Shown one piece after another: positions 1 through 9,529 of a stretch of DNA of 64,000 bases (position 1 is the stretch's first letter; every line of letters starts with the position of its first letter). The notes under the pieces are model-generated. The model saw nothing but the letters and a program-made list of their open reading frames with translations, did no database searches and was not told the origin of the DNA. Origin of the DNA: Amoebophrya sp. A120 (taxonomy: Eukaryota; Sar; Dinophyceae; Syndiniales; Amoebophryaceae); assembly GCA_905178155.1 (NCBI GenBank), contig CAJINV010000005.1:6718153-6782152 (forward strand), written 5' to 3'. A program made the translations under genes and the position numbers.

Positions 1-138
1 TGCATGACAAAGTGCGTTTCTGCATGACAGAAAAGTGGTGCTTTTGGGTAATGCGCATGACAGACTTTTGACTCATGCTAGCAGAGCATGACAAGCCTTG
101 CATTCATCGTCCCGACCCAGTTATATTTGCAATGGATA
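1..138 (+). mobile_element. Introner, family I, 3' part
   Basis: Right end of a family I introner. It has internal GCATGACA words and a terminal CGACCCAGTTATATTTGCAA followed by TGGATA. The left end lies outside the window. Confidence 0.7.
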
Positions 139-2225
139 AGGAGAAGAAAAAGACCACGCACACGAAAGTGGTCGCAGCGGTACAGGGGATTCGGCACGAC
201 ATCGAGAACGCGTATGAAAACGCTTTGGACGAGGGGATTATTTCCTCCAGTAGTAGCGACGCGGGCGGGAACCAGTACGAGGCGCAGATATTACCCAACA
301 TGTCGAATATCAAATGCAAAAATGTCTGGGTCCGGAAACTTGTGATGCTAAAACGTGCATGATAGAAACACTTCCGAATGCAGACCAGCATTACAACTTT
401 CCGGAGCACTTTCCCATAGGCAGCCCGCATGAGAAACTGCGTTTTTGCATGACAAAAATGGCTGCGGCTTTTGTCGGTTATGCAATACAGATTTCCCAGG
501 AATGTAAAGCTAGCATTGCAAGTTCCAACTTTACAGATCCAGACATATTTGCATTTGATATCGAAGTATCAACCACAAAAATACTGTCATCTGGGTCTGG
601 ACGAAGGATGCGAACAATTTGCGTTGCTGGTTCTTGCATGCCAAAGCGTTCTCGGTTATACATGACAGCATGACACCAGGTTTATTTCCGATGTCCCTTC
701 TTCGAGATTCAAACTCAAAGTCATCGGTAAATATATCGCATGACCACATCAATGCGCGATCCAGCACGAGAAGAATGCTGGCCACTCGTCCACGACCGAT
801 TTGTCGTGCATCAAAGATCATCTCGTTGTCCTCCGATGAATATCGCATCTTCACAAATCCAGACCCAATCATGTTTGCAATGCATACAATGCACGAGGTC
901 ATGCGGGAAGCAGCACTGGCGAGCAAGCGAGTATCGGATCGGGTGGCGGCGCCGTTCGGTGGGTATCAAATGCAAAAATGTCTGGGTCTGGAAAGTTGTG
1001 ATGCTGGGTGGCGTATCATGAGGAAGCAACAAGTGCTGGCTCAGCATGACAAGTTTCTACTGAGCTTCTAGGTGTTGCCTATTCTGCATGACAAACTGCG
1101 TTTTTGCATGACAGAAAAATGGGGCTCTTCGGTAACGTGCATGACAGATTTAAGAGTCATGCCAGACAAGCATGACAAACATGCAATTTTCCAGCCCCAG
1201 ATATTTTTGCAGTTGATAGTGGGTACAACTTGTCCATGAATGTGCACCGGCATCACCCACTGCAAGACCAGGTGAGGAAGCGGGAGCTGGATTCCTTTCG
1301 AAAAATCCAGTGGCGGAAGCAGGTACTTACTTTTTCGAAGATATAATTTATTTGAAAGACTTTGTCTTTGTCATGTAGGAGTAGGCATGAGAAGTTTGAG
1401 TTTGTCATGCAGGTTTGACATCAAAAACAAAATGCAAACAAAAACAGGCCGCGTCCAATTTGGAGGAGCACATCATGTCCCGATACTGCTTTGGGTATTC
1501 GCCGTATGAAGACAGTCGCATCTGGCCCAGCGTGCGGTTTCGCACCCACGCTTCGACGGACAAGATTTTGCGGAAGACGGATGAGTACGAATTGCAAAAA
1601 AAATGTCTGGGTTATCTGGAAGGATCCGAACTTGTAATGCGTTTTTCAGATCATGCAAAGATCTGTGATGCATAACGTGCAAAGATGCCCACTTCTGGCT
1701 ATGCTGAGAGGGTATTTCTCATGCAGAATAGGCACCACGAGGACCAAGGGGCTGTAGAACCTGTGATGCTAGGCCCTGCATTCCAGACGTGGGGGAGCTT
1801 GGAAAAACTGCATGACAAATCTCGGATGAATCTCCCAGACGCAGGCACATTTGCAGTTGATAACGAGCTGCCGGACTCGCTCTTCATGCCCGATGACTCC
1901 GACTCGGAGCTGGAAGTAAAAGTGGTTTTTTTTGTATCAAAAGAAAAAAGCTCGTCACGATCACTCATGGGCATTTTTGCAAGACAAAATTGTCTGTCAT
2001 GCGTAAAAATGCATCACAACCACACTTCATAAGGGATTTCCCTAGTGTTTCTGCAATACAAGGAGAAGTTGTGATGCAAAAAAAAATTGTAATGCAAATC
2101 CTGCAACTTAGTGACTGTGACAAACTTTTTTCTCTCCATATTTTGTGATCTGGTTCTTCTTCTTGCTTTGTAACGTGAAATTGGTAAAAAAACATGCATG
2201 TGCAAATGCATGGAAACCCTCTTGA
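139..2225 (+). CDS. Unknown protein with C-terminal membrane segment (5' partial)
   Basis: No family recognised. The reading frame is rebuilt from exons 139-307 (plus base 566), 892-963, 1224-1322, 1448-1590, 1867-1934 and 2146-2225. Introners are removed at 308-886 (two in tandem), 964-1218, 1591-1862 and 1935-2140, together with one GT-AG intron (1323-1447, GTACTT...AACAG). Every junction keeps frame. The protein is hydrophilic with a Ser-rich stretch, then an acidic segment (MPDDSDSELE). It ends in a hydrophobic run, VVFFVIWFFFLLCNV, followed by a short basic tail. The last introner lies inside the codons of this membrane segment, so the anchor exists only after splicing. A tail-anchored or single-pass membrane protein is inferred. 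The start is off the window and expression is unproven. Confidence 0.6.
308..560 (+). mobile_element. Introner, family I
   Basis: Begins TATCAAATGCAAAAATGTCT and ends CATTTGATA. Target duplication TCGAA lies at 303-307 and 561-565. It is followed one base later by a second introner. Confidence 0.85.
567..886 (+). mobile_element. Introner, family I, tandem with previous
   Basis: Ends are TATCAACCACAAAAATACTG and TTTGCAATGCATA. Removing it together with 308-566 leaves the host frame open (joint reads MSKHEV). The flank is diverged (CGAAG/CAATG). Confidence 0.75.
964..1218 (+). mobile_element. Introner, family I
   Basis: TATCAAATGCAAAAATGTCT at the left, TTTTTGCAGTTGATA at the right. Exact target duplication GTGGG at 959-963 and 1219-1223; removal preserves frame. 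Confidence 0.85.
1591..1862 (+). mobile_element. Introner, family I
   Basis: Left end has a mismatched ATTGCAAAAAAAATGTCTGG, right end CACATTTGCAGTTGATA. ACGA is duplicated at 1587-1590 and 1863-1866. Removal joins the host as DEYELPD. Confidence 0.75.
1935..2140 (-). mobile_element. Introner, family II, reverse orientation
   Basis: Over its whole length this is the reverse complement of the family II elements at 34,360, 36,173 and 38,203. It begins TATCAAAAGAAAAAAGCTCG and ends CTTTTTTCTCTCCATA. Target duplication TTTTG on both sides. It still restores the + strand frame when removed. Confidence 0.85.
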
Positions 2226-2800
2226 GCACTGGTGTTGATGATTTTTGATGCATTTCTAGGATGCAATTGCAAAGAACTTTTCATGACCCGCCAAGGGTCG
2301 AAGATCATTCCTCGTGGTAGAGCGCACTGTATGGAAAAGTAGATGAACATCACTTGATGTGCAGCCTTTGTACTTGCGGATTTTAGTTTTGGAGGAAGAA
2401 ACGGGCGGTTTACGAAGATGCATGTCCAGTTTGCAACAAGAGACCACTTCATCTTCTGCAACATGTAGTGTTTCCATCTGAACCATGTTGCGAAGGAGAG
2501 TGTCGAAACTCATCAACTTTTGTTGATATTATATATGGCCCGAAAATCAAAAAATTTTGCACTCTACGTACAAGTACAAGTACGACCTCGTGCTTGTTCT
2601 CACGTGAGGCACTACTGAAGTTGTACAGAGCGTCACATTTTCATAACAGGCTCGTAGAGGGTATGGTTGTGGAATTCTTTGGGTGAAGAACCTAACCTGT
2701 ACATACAAAAACAGTGCATGTTGACGATTCAGATCTAGGGTTCTGTGTGCGGGACTGAAAAATTGCATTTTCTTTGCACCGCAATAGCTTTTTCGCTTAA
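2226..2800. other. Intergenic, nothing recognised
   Basis: About 575 bases between the stop of the first gene and the next open exon. AT-rich, with no introner ends and no convincing coding frame. Confidence 0.5.
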
Positions 2801-3283
2801 GTATTTACATTCCACGTGCTGGCAAACCTAGATCTAGATCTACTGTACGAGCGCAATCTACTTCAAAGAAATCTTATCCTGTGCAAAAGTATCGTACTCG
2901 TATAAATGCAGGTCTTGCATTACAAATTTCTTTGTCAATGCAAATCAGCATTACAAATTTCATTTCTCATGCTGAGAGAGTTTGTAATGCATTTATACGA
3001 GCACGATACTTTTGCAGTTCATAAATCTGTAACTCCATACCCAACCGAATCTTCGACCCTGGACAGCGCCGGGAGAGTATGGAAAGAACTGGAACTCCAG
3101 AAAATCTTTTACTGTCATGCGGAGGATGGCATGACAGACATTATCTGTCATGCCATCTTCTGGAACATCATGACACGTAATAGGTACCGGATTTTCCCTG
3201 TCATAACATCATTCTTTGATGATTCTGATGTAAAAAAAGGCACGCGCCGGTATGGAGGGGAAGATCTTTTGTGGATTCGGTAA
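2801..3283 (+). CDS. Unknown protein fragment (exons around an introner)
   Basis: No family recognised. The frame is open from 2801 to 2874 and continues from 3029 after removal of a family III introner (joint SKKSVTPYP). It runs to TAA at 3281-3283 and includes KSVTPYPTESSTLDSAGRVW. No in-frame ATG lies upstream of the introner, so at least one 5' exon is missing. GTAAAG at 3279 is a possible GT donor, so the stop may not be the true end. A perfect 14-bp hairpin lies inside the exon (3125-3157). Confidence 0.35.
2875..3023 (+). mobile_element. Introner, family III
   Basis: TATCCTGTGCAAAAGTATCG at the left; the right end is its near inverted repeat, CGATACTTTTGCAGTTCATA. Target duplication AATCT at 2870-2874 and 3024-3028. 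Confidence 0.85.
3125..3157. repeat. Perfect 14-bp inverted repeat (hairpin)
   Basis: GATGGCATGACAGA at 3125-3138 pairs exactly with TCTGTCATGCCATC at 3144-3157 across a 5-base loop. It uses the same GCATGACA word that fills the introners, but no introner ends flank it. Confidence 0.85.
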
Positions 3284-4917
3284 AGTGCATGACAAATTCA
3301 TAGTAGAGCAGTTTGCATTTTTTGCTGAGTTTTGTGTCATGCATGGCTCCACAACTGATTCTGATGCAGCATAGATTACTTACCATCACAAGCAGAATTT
3401 GTCCTGTGATTTTTAGCCAAAAGATCTTCTTCTTCGCTTGCATATCTTCACGTCGAAGGAAGAACAAGGTTGGACTGTCGCTGTATGGAACGAAAAAACA
3501 GGTTGTTGTCATTTTGATTTTCATCAAATTTGTAGTGCATTTTCTGCAGAGGAGCAGCCGCAAGGCCTTTGTACTCGACCAAACAATAACAAGGTGGAGG
3601 AACTTTACGCACGGTGTGCTGTATTGTTGCAAGTTTAGCAATACAACTTTGTCGTGCACGGACTTTCAGACTTTAACCTCTAGTTTTTCCGTTTCATACC
3701 CGCGACGTGGGGGCCGTGCTAGGACGTGGACTCTGAGGAGAGCACTTTTAACTGAATTTCTCATGCAGAAACGCATCAAAGGCAAACTCCGTCTTATGCT
3801 GCTTTTACCAATATGTTTCAATTCGTCAACTTTCAGTTTCACTGTCATGTCTGAATTATTCATTGTACTTTGTTTCCTATCAATGCAAGCGGTTTTTCAT
3901 CTTCGTGCTTCTCTTGTAACTTTTGTACCACTACAGCGACTCTTCTACAGAGTACTATTACAACCTGTACGAAAAGAGCAGCCCCAGTCGCCTACTCAAT
4001 TTGTAATTGGACACTGCAGCTAGCTAGCTAGTACGAGGTAGGTACTCTTCATCTAGGCACCAAGAAGAACTTCCTTCTGGAGAAGTAAGTAAGTACTTAC
4101 AGTGAAGAATCGCCCCTTGGTGCTGCCTAAGTTTGTATTCGTCCTTTGTATGATGATGTACCTGCTATTTGTTTCCTGCTGGCAGTGGCAGTCACCTCAC
4201 GACCGCCGCTAGAGAAAATTGGAACACGCACAGTCAAAACAATAGGAAAACAGTTCCACCTCGCGCAGCTCTGTCGTGCCTGTCGCAACGAGCAGTTGTT
4301 TCACTCGACGACGAGTAGACACCTGATAAATGATGTTCCTTTTCGCAACTCGTCTCGTCGGTTTTGTTTCGACGAGCTTACAGCGTTTTTCGCAACGACC
4401 GAGAGAGAGTGTTGTAAAAATGGATTCTTTTTTGCTTCGTTTCGTTCGTACTTACTAGTAAGTACACTAAAAGAAGTTCAGAACCATCAAAACGGACTTG
4501 TAACGAGTGACCGAGAAGATGCTTTTATTTGTTCAAAAAGTGTGAAGAGCCTTTGATTTTCATTTTAGGATATCGCTTTCAACATCCCCTACGTGACCCC
4601 CAAGCCCAACATTCCGAACTTTTATGCCGTACTAATCCCATCCACAAAGATCATGCTCCCCACAATCAATCCCGCTTCTCCAGTGTGCTTTCGATTGTTG
4701 TTGTTTTCAAAAGTTGATGCTTCCCGGCCAGTTTGTTGTAATTAGTAGTTGATGATTCACGACACAATCTTCAGAAACAAAATTCTGTGACTTGTCGAAA
4801 TCAATAGACAGCGCAGTTTCTTAGGAGTCGCAGGGATGCGCGTAGTCGTCTTTGTCTTGCACAGTTGATGACAGCTAGTTATTTTTTTGCACAGAGCTAC
4901 AATTTGAATTTATACCG
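3284..4917. other. No supportable gene
   Basis: AT-rich, with a 236-residue open frame at 3313-4023 and a 136-residue one at 4146-4556. Their composition (Phe, Leu, Ser, Arg runs) looks like non-coding sequence, and neither connects to exons through introners. May hold introns or untranslated sequence of the neighbours. Confidence 0.4.
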
Positions 4918-5991
4918 TTGATCTTGATGTTGATGAAATATCTTCTATCCTGAGTAAAAACGTCCCCACACCAGAGTCAGGATGGGGATTTTGCAACACA
5001 AACCTAGGAGTTTTGGGAGTCACGCATGACAAATTGCACTCCGCAGTGTAGTGCTGGTTAGCAAGTGCAGCCGCATCACAGATTCATCTGCTCATCCTGT
5101 TCACAGCATCACAAATTCCAAAACACGATTGGAAATGGCTCTCATGGGGATGCGCATTACAAGTCTTCCTGTCTTTGCAAATCTGCATTACAACTCTGGC
5201 GTGGGTACGTTTTTACTCAGGATATCTTCCAAGAAAAAAAAACTGTATTTGACGATCTTCCAAGAAGACACCGGAAAAATACATGTTTATATGCAACGCA
5301 AATATGTCTGGGTAGTTGGGAAGAGTCCAAACTTGTCATGCTAAATCTGACACGTACAAAACTCTGCGTTCTTGCAAAGGAATCTTGTGAAGTTTGTCTT
5401 GCTTCTGGGTGCAGTATTCCAGACCATCTTTGTGGTCCACGAGATGCGTGACCTCCAGACCCAGGCATATTTTGCGCTGGATATTTTACTATACGAGCAT
5501 TCTTTTGAAGCACTTCCCCGCACTCTGCGCTCCGACTGCTAAACGAAAATCGTCCTCGTCTACCAGTTGTAGAAGAGAGGACAAGAAGATCAAGGGAAAC
5601 TGTTGTTATCAAATGTAAAAATCTCTGGGTCTGGAGGAAGAATGCAACTTGTCATGCTAAATCTGAAGCATGCAAAAATCTGTGTTGCATGATTACCAAA
5701 AGTGGGTCGTCCAGTTTTGACCAAGTCGGGAGGGAGTTTGTCATGCAGGATAGGCATGAGAGAGATCGCACAGAATCTGTCATGCTAGGTCCCGCATTCC
5801 TGGGCTCATCGGTCATGGAAAAGCTGCATGACAAATCGCGCACTCTTCTAGACCCAGACACTTTTACATTTGATAGTTGTACCGTTATTGCGAGATCGCA
5901 CGGACTGTCTACATCTACATACAAGACACACGACCGGAGCAACGAACAACGGGGGAGGATAGGAGTTACTGTTACTCTCGACGTGGTATAA
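4918..5991 (+). CDS. Unknown Ser/basic-rich protein (5' partial)
   Basis: No family recognised. Four exons, 4918-4945, 5230-5289, 5490-5606 and 5881-5991, join in one frame after removal of three introners (families VI, I, I). The rebuilt chain contains DLDVDEISSKKKKLYLTIF, then QEDTGKIHVYYTSILLKHF, a Ser/Arg/Lys-rich stretch, and ends GVTVTLDVV before TAA at 5989-5991. The frame is closed upstream by TGA at 4915 and no in-frame ATG precedes the first introner, so a further 5' exon must exist. Confidence comes from three consecutive frame-preserving junctions, not from similarity. Confidence 0.5.
4946..5224 (+). mobile_element. Introner, family VI
   Basis: TATCCTGAGTAAAAACGTCC at the left, its inverted copy TACGTTTTTACTCAGGATA at the right. 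Target duplication TCTTC. A second copy of this family is at 43,747. Confidence 0.85.
5290..5484 (-). mobile_element. Introner, family I, reversed ends
   Basis: Left end TATGCAACGCAAATATGTCT is the end normally found on the right of family I copies. Flanks GTTTA/TTTTA (4 of 5). Removal keeps the frame (joint KIHVYYTS). Confidence 0.7.
5607..5875 (+). mobile_element. Introner, family I
   Basis: TATCAAATGTAAAAATCTCT at the left and CTTTTACATTTGATA at the right. Exact duplication GTTGT at 5602-5606 and 5876-5880. Confidence 0.85.
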
Positions 5992-6497
5992 TTATTTTTC
6001 AGCTACATGATTTTCATGCTGTACTAAGTAGTACTACCATTGCGCCGCATTTGTGTCGTGGGTTGATTCACTATCCCAGGAGGAGATCATGATATGAAAG
6101 TGGAACATCTATCAATACCATACAGGTGGTTGTTGCACTGACGTCCGCGCACACGACACTGCTGCACAAACCTGGAGGTTCAGCAGAACGCAGTCACCTA
6201 CTTACCTATCAGCTAACGGAAAGGCCAAATTTGCTTCGGACCCGCACCTGGAGGACCAAGTCCAAGCTACACATCAGAGAACCAAACGTGGCCGATCGCC
6301 GGTCTTGGTCGAAGGTACTTATACAATTTTGCCTTCTTCGGCGATGCTTCTTTCCTTACGGTACACGTACTTGATATGACGTTAGCATTTCTTGTCATGC
6401 GTGTTTGTCAAAGCATATTTTGTTTCGGCACTTTATCCCGCACAAGAACTCTAGTTGGAGAAAAAATTTTCTTCGCCACTACACAAATACATAATCA
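5992..6497. other. Intergenic, nothing recognised
   Basis: Short open frames only (82 residues at 6126-6374). No introner ends and no recognisable product. Confidence 0.4.
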
Positions 6498-6887
6498 ATG
6501 AACAGGTCCCGTCTAATATTCGCGTGTCGGGAAATTTTTATTGCGGACACGCAGCCGGGTGGACCGACTGCGGCCACTGCTCTCGAGACTGAACCATCTG
6601 TACCATCGGGGAGAACGGGCGCAGGTATTGACATGTTGAGGAAGATCTTCATGGACAGTTTTCTCTCTGTCATGCGTGAGTGCTTGCATAGGACGCTGCG
6701 ACTGTGTGCATTCCTCATGGGATTGTTTACGAAAAAAACACCGGAAGTACAAAAATCCTCAGTGCTGTTCGTAGGGCTCGCCGAGAAAGTGGACTTCTGT
6801 CACAAGTCGGGATCATCATCTACAAGAAACCCTTCACGAGAAACAAGATACGCGTTGGGAGGAGTTGTACTTCAGGAGCTCGCGTAG
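6498..6887 (+). CDS. Possible unknown protein, 129 residues
   Basis: An ATG-initiated frame with a plausible composition (IADTQPGGPTAATALETE, later GLAEKVDFCHKSGSSS). It contains a good GT donor (GTGAGT at 6685) and an acceptor (CCTCAG ending near 6764). Removing that segment also keeps frame, so both readings are open. No family recognised. Overlapping frames on both strands are of similar length, so this is tentative. Confidence 0.22.
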   Translation: MNRSRLIFACREIFIADTQPGGPTAATALETEPSVPSGRTGAGIDMLRKIFMDSFLSVMRECLHRTLRLCAFLMGLFTKKTPEVQKSSVLFVGLAEKVDFCHKSGSSSTRNPSRETRYALGGVVLQELA

Positions 6888-7927
6888 AACCAACTACAGC
6901 ACGGACGAGGACTTTGCGACAAGGGACTCGGACCGCGGCCGGGAACTGGAAGGATTCGGTACTGCTGGTCGAAGTTTGATTTCAAATGAGGGTTTTTACC
7001 GTAAAGATAGATATCCTGCGTGACTTGTTTTGACCTGTCAGTGTCATGCACAAGAAGAAGTCGATTCTGTTTCGATTTCGAAAGGGGAAAAATAAAAAAT
7101 CCAGGTTTCACCACGACCACGTACTCCAGTATTTTCCATTTTCTATCTTGGAAGTCATCCGTCTCCAGCGGGTCGTGTATCCAAGGTCTAGTACGAGAAC
7201 GACGAAAATAAACCTGCTATCCGAAATATTCACGTGACCACTGCTTTCATCCTGGGTTTCCAGGTTCTGCGCAACCACGTGAACGAAGCGGGGTAAAACC
7301 GGAAGGAAGACGGAATCATATTACGCGGTCCACCGGGGCGGATTTATACCGAGGAAACAGGGTGCTTCGAACTGCAAGTAGTCTTCGGAACTGTATCTTG
7401 TCAACCTTCCACACGACCTGTACGTACGACCGGGACCACTGGGGGTATTAAAGTTGTTGGGCGTCCGTTTTTTCTGTTTTAGCGAGGATTCGATTTTGAT
7501 GCCGTCTCTTGTCATCTACCTGGTTTTCGATTGGTAGGACCGCAGTATGCATGATGAACAGAGCTGTTATATGGGTTCTCTGTGCAACACGATGTGCTGC
7601 AAAGAAGGCATGAATGAAAGGAAATCTTAATCTGATTTTTCCAGACAAGAGACATCAAAGTCGAATCGAAATAAACAAAATGCAGGGGGACTACAACTTC
7701 CTAGAAGCAGGACCGAGCAGGACGTAATCCACCTTCTACGCTTTGGCTCCTGCTTACCATAGCTCCTCGCTCTGAGCAGCAAATCGTGTAGTAGTTGCTG
7801 AATATACAACTCTGGGGACCCGTCCGTGCTGGTTTTGCTCCAAGTTTGGACGTCGAGGTGCCACAACTTGAATTTTTTATCGGTGGTGCTGTTGACTCGG
7901 GTCGTGTGTGAAGATTCCTCACTGACG
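6888..7927. other. No clear gene
   Basis: Short frames on both strands. The stretch 7640-7927 is open on both strands next to the introner at 7928, so an exon is likely there, but strand and frame cannot be fixed by reading. Confidence 0.4.
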
Positions 7928-8089
7928 TATCCCACAGAAAAAAGCAGGCAGGGCAGATTTGTAATGCACAAATAAATACACAGAAATGGTCGGCCCCATA
8001 GCATGTTGTTTAGGATACGCAATGCAGATTTTTTTGTGTATTTATTTTTGCATCACAAATGTGACCTGCCGGCTTTTTTCTGTGTGGTA
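7928..8089. mobile_element. Introner, family XI
   Basis: Begins TATCCCACAGAAAAAAGCAG, with inverted counterpart CTTTTTTCTGTGTGGTA at the right. Target duplication GACG (7924-7927; 8091-8094). Joined flanks are open on both strands, so the host strand is unsettled. Confidence 0.75.
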
Positions 8090-8224
8090 GGACGATCGGC
8101 CACGGGTGCGATCTGCTTGCTGCTCTTTGTCCTCAAACAGGTTCTTGCACGGTCTTCTTTTTCCACTGCACTTTGGAACAAGTGCGGTAGTATCGTCCGG
8201 GTACGGGGGCAACTGGGTGCAGGA

Positions 8225-8840
8225 ACGGATACGGCAACTGGGGCTAGGAACGGATACGGTACGGGCAGGACTGGTTGCTGCACGGGCAGGAGTGGATACG
8301 GCACGGGCAGGACTGGATACGGCACGGGTAGGACTGGATACGGCACGGGCACCAGAAGTGGAGACGGCAAGGGCAGGAGTGGATACGACGACGTGGAGCA
8401 GGGACGGATACGGGTACGTGGGTAGGGACGGATACGGTTGGAAACGTGGAGCTGGGACGGATACGGTTGGAATAAACGTGGAGCTGGTCGAACGGATACG
8501 GGTACGAGGGTAGGGACGGATACGGTTGGAAACGTGGAGCTGGGACGGATACGGTTGGAATAAACGTGGAGCTGGTCGAACGGATACGGGTACGAGGGTA
8601 GGGACGGATACGGTTGGAAACGTGGAGCTGGGACGGATACGGTTGGAATAAACGTGGAGCTGGTCGAACGGATACGGGTACGTGTGTGGGGACGGATACG
8701 GTTGGAAACGTGGTGGAGCAGGTACGGGTACCGCTGGCAACGTGGAGTACCAGAAACGGATCAGTACGGCTGGCAACGTGGAGCACCAGGAACGGGCACG
8801 GCTGGCAACGTGGAGCAGGGACTGGTACGGCAAGTCGGGT
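8225..8840. repeat. Minisatellite built on GGATACGG words
   Basis: Two layers. From 8225 to 8400 there are short units of the type GGATACGGCACGGGCAGGACT. From about 8420 to 8700 there are three copies of a roughly 85-90 bp unit containing GGACGGATACGGTTGGAAAC, GTGGAGCTGG and GTCGAACGGATACGGGTACG; degenerate GGCAACGTGGAG copies follow to 8820. All six frames stay partly open (Gly/Tyr/Arg-rich on +, Pro/Tyr/Val-rich on -), which is expected for such a repeat and is not evidence of coding. Confidence 0.85.
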
Positions 8841-8944
8841 TACTTCGTTGGGTAAGGGTTTGAATAAACAACTGAAAGAACCAGGTCACTAGCAAGAATG
8901 CCGCAGATTAGATAAACCCACGATAACACTACAATCTTGCCACA

Positions 8945-9325
8945 ATGCCGGGCGGCGTGCTGCAGCAGCTCTTGCACAGCTCGACTGCAGCAGAACCGGA
9001 AATTATTCCACCTGCCCCGTCGCCTCTGGTCGACGTCGAACAACACCAGCATTATGTAAAGGTCCGTGAACCGAAAAGGGGGCTTGCCAACCACCATCTT
9101 CCAAAAACGTCTTTTGCAAGACCAGAACCGCCCGTGGGGACACACATGAACCACGACCCAGTATTAGTGGACTGCGACGACGACTTGCTGAAGTTGCTTA
9201 CGGTGAAGAAAAAAACCGGGTTTTTCGCGATCTCCAGGGATGGTGAAGTTCAGAACGGATTATGTGCCGGAACAAAGCCCGGGAACTCGGGGAAGTTTTA
9301 TCCCAGTGAAATTCATGTTTTCTGA
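8945..9325 (+). CDS. Unknown protein or first exon, 126 residues
   Basis: ATG at 8945 opens a frame with protein-like composition: an acidic/aromatic stretch (SPLVDVEQHQHYVKV) and DPVLVDCDDDLLKLLTVKK. It ends at TGA 9323-9325. GTGAAG at 9201 and 9241 could act as donors, and an acceptor at 9529 opens the next long exon, so this may be exon 1 of the following gene. Tested donors did not match the acceptor phase, so the link is unproven. No family recognised. Confidence 0.4.
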   Translation: MPGGVLQQLLHSSTAAEPEIIPPAPSPLVDVEQHQHYVKVREPKRGLANHHLPKTSFARPEPPVGTHMNHDPVLVDCDDDLLKLLTVKKKTGFFAISRDGEVQNGLCAGTKPGNSGKFYPSEIHVF

Positions 9326-9529
9326 ATCAAAGCAAATACAGAGAGTGAAGTAATGCATCGATGCATCGAAAAATAACGTCGCAGGCATGGATGCCGAGAA
9401 GAGTGAATGCAGAAGCGGATCGGATCCATGATAGGTTTTCGTTTTCTGGAGTGCTTACTGACAGGCTCGACTTTGATTCAATCAAAATTACAATTTCTGT
9501 GTGCATAATCTTGGCATTCCTCCTCCCAG

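Noticed and set aside
3313-4023. 236-residue open frame on +
   Set aside because: AT-rich, Phe/Leu/Ser/Arg-heavy, overlapped by other frames, no domain and no link to exons through introners.
8042-8833. 263-residue Pro/Tyr/Val-rich frame on - and Gly/Tyr-rich frames on +
   Set aside because: They arise from the GGATACGG minisatellite, which stays open in several frames. No non-repeat coding sequence supports one strand.
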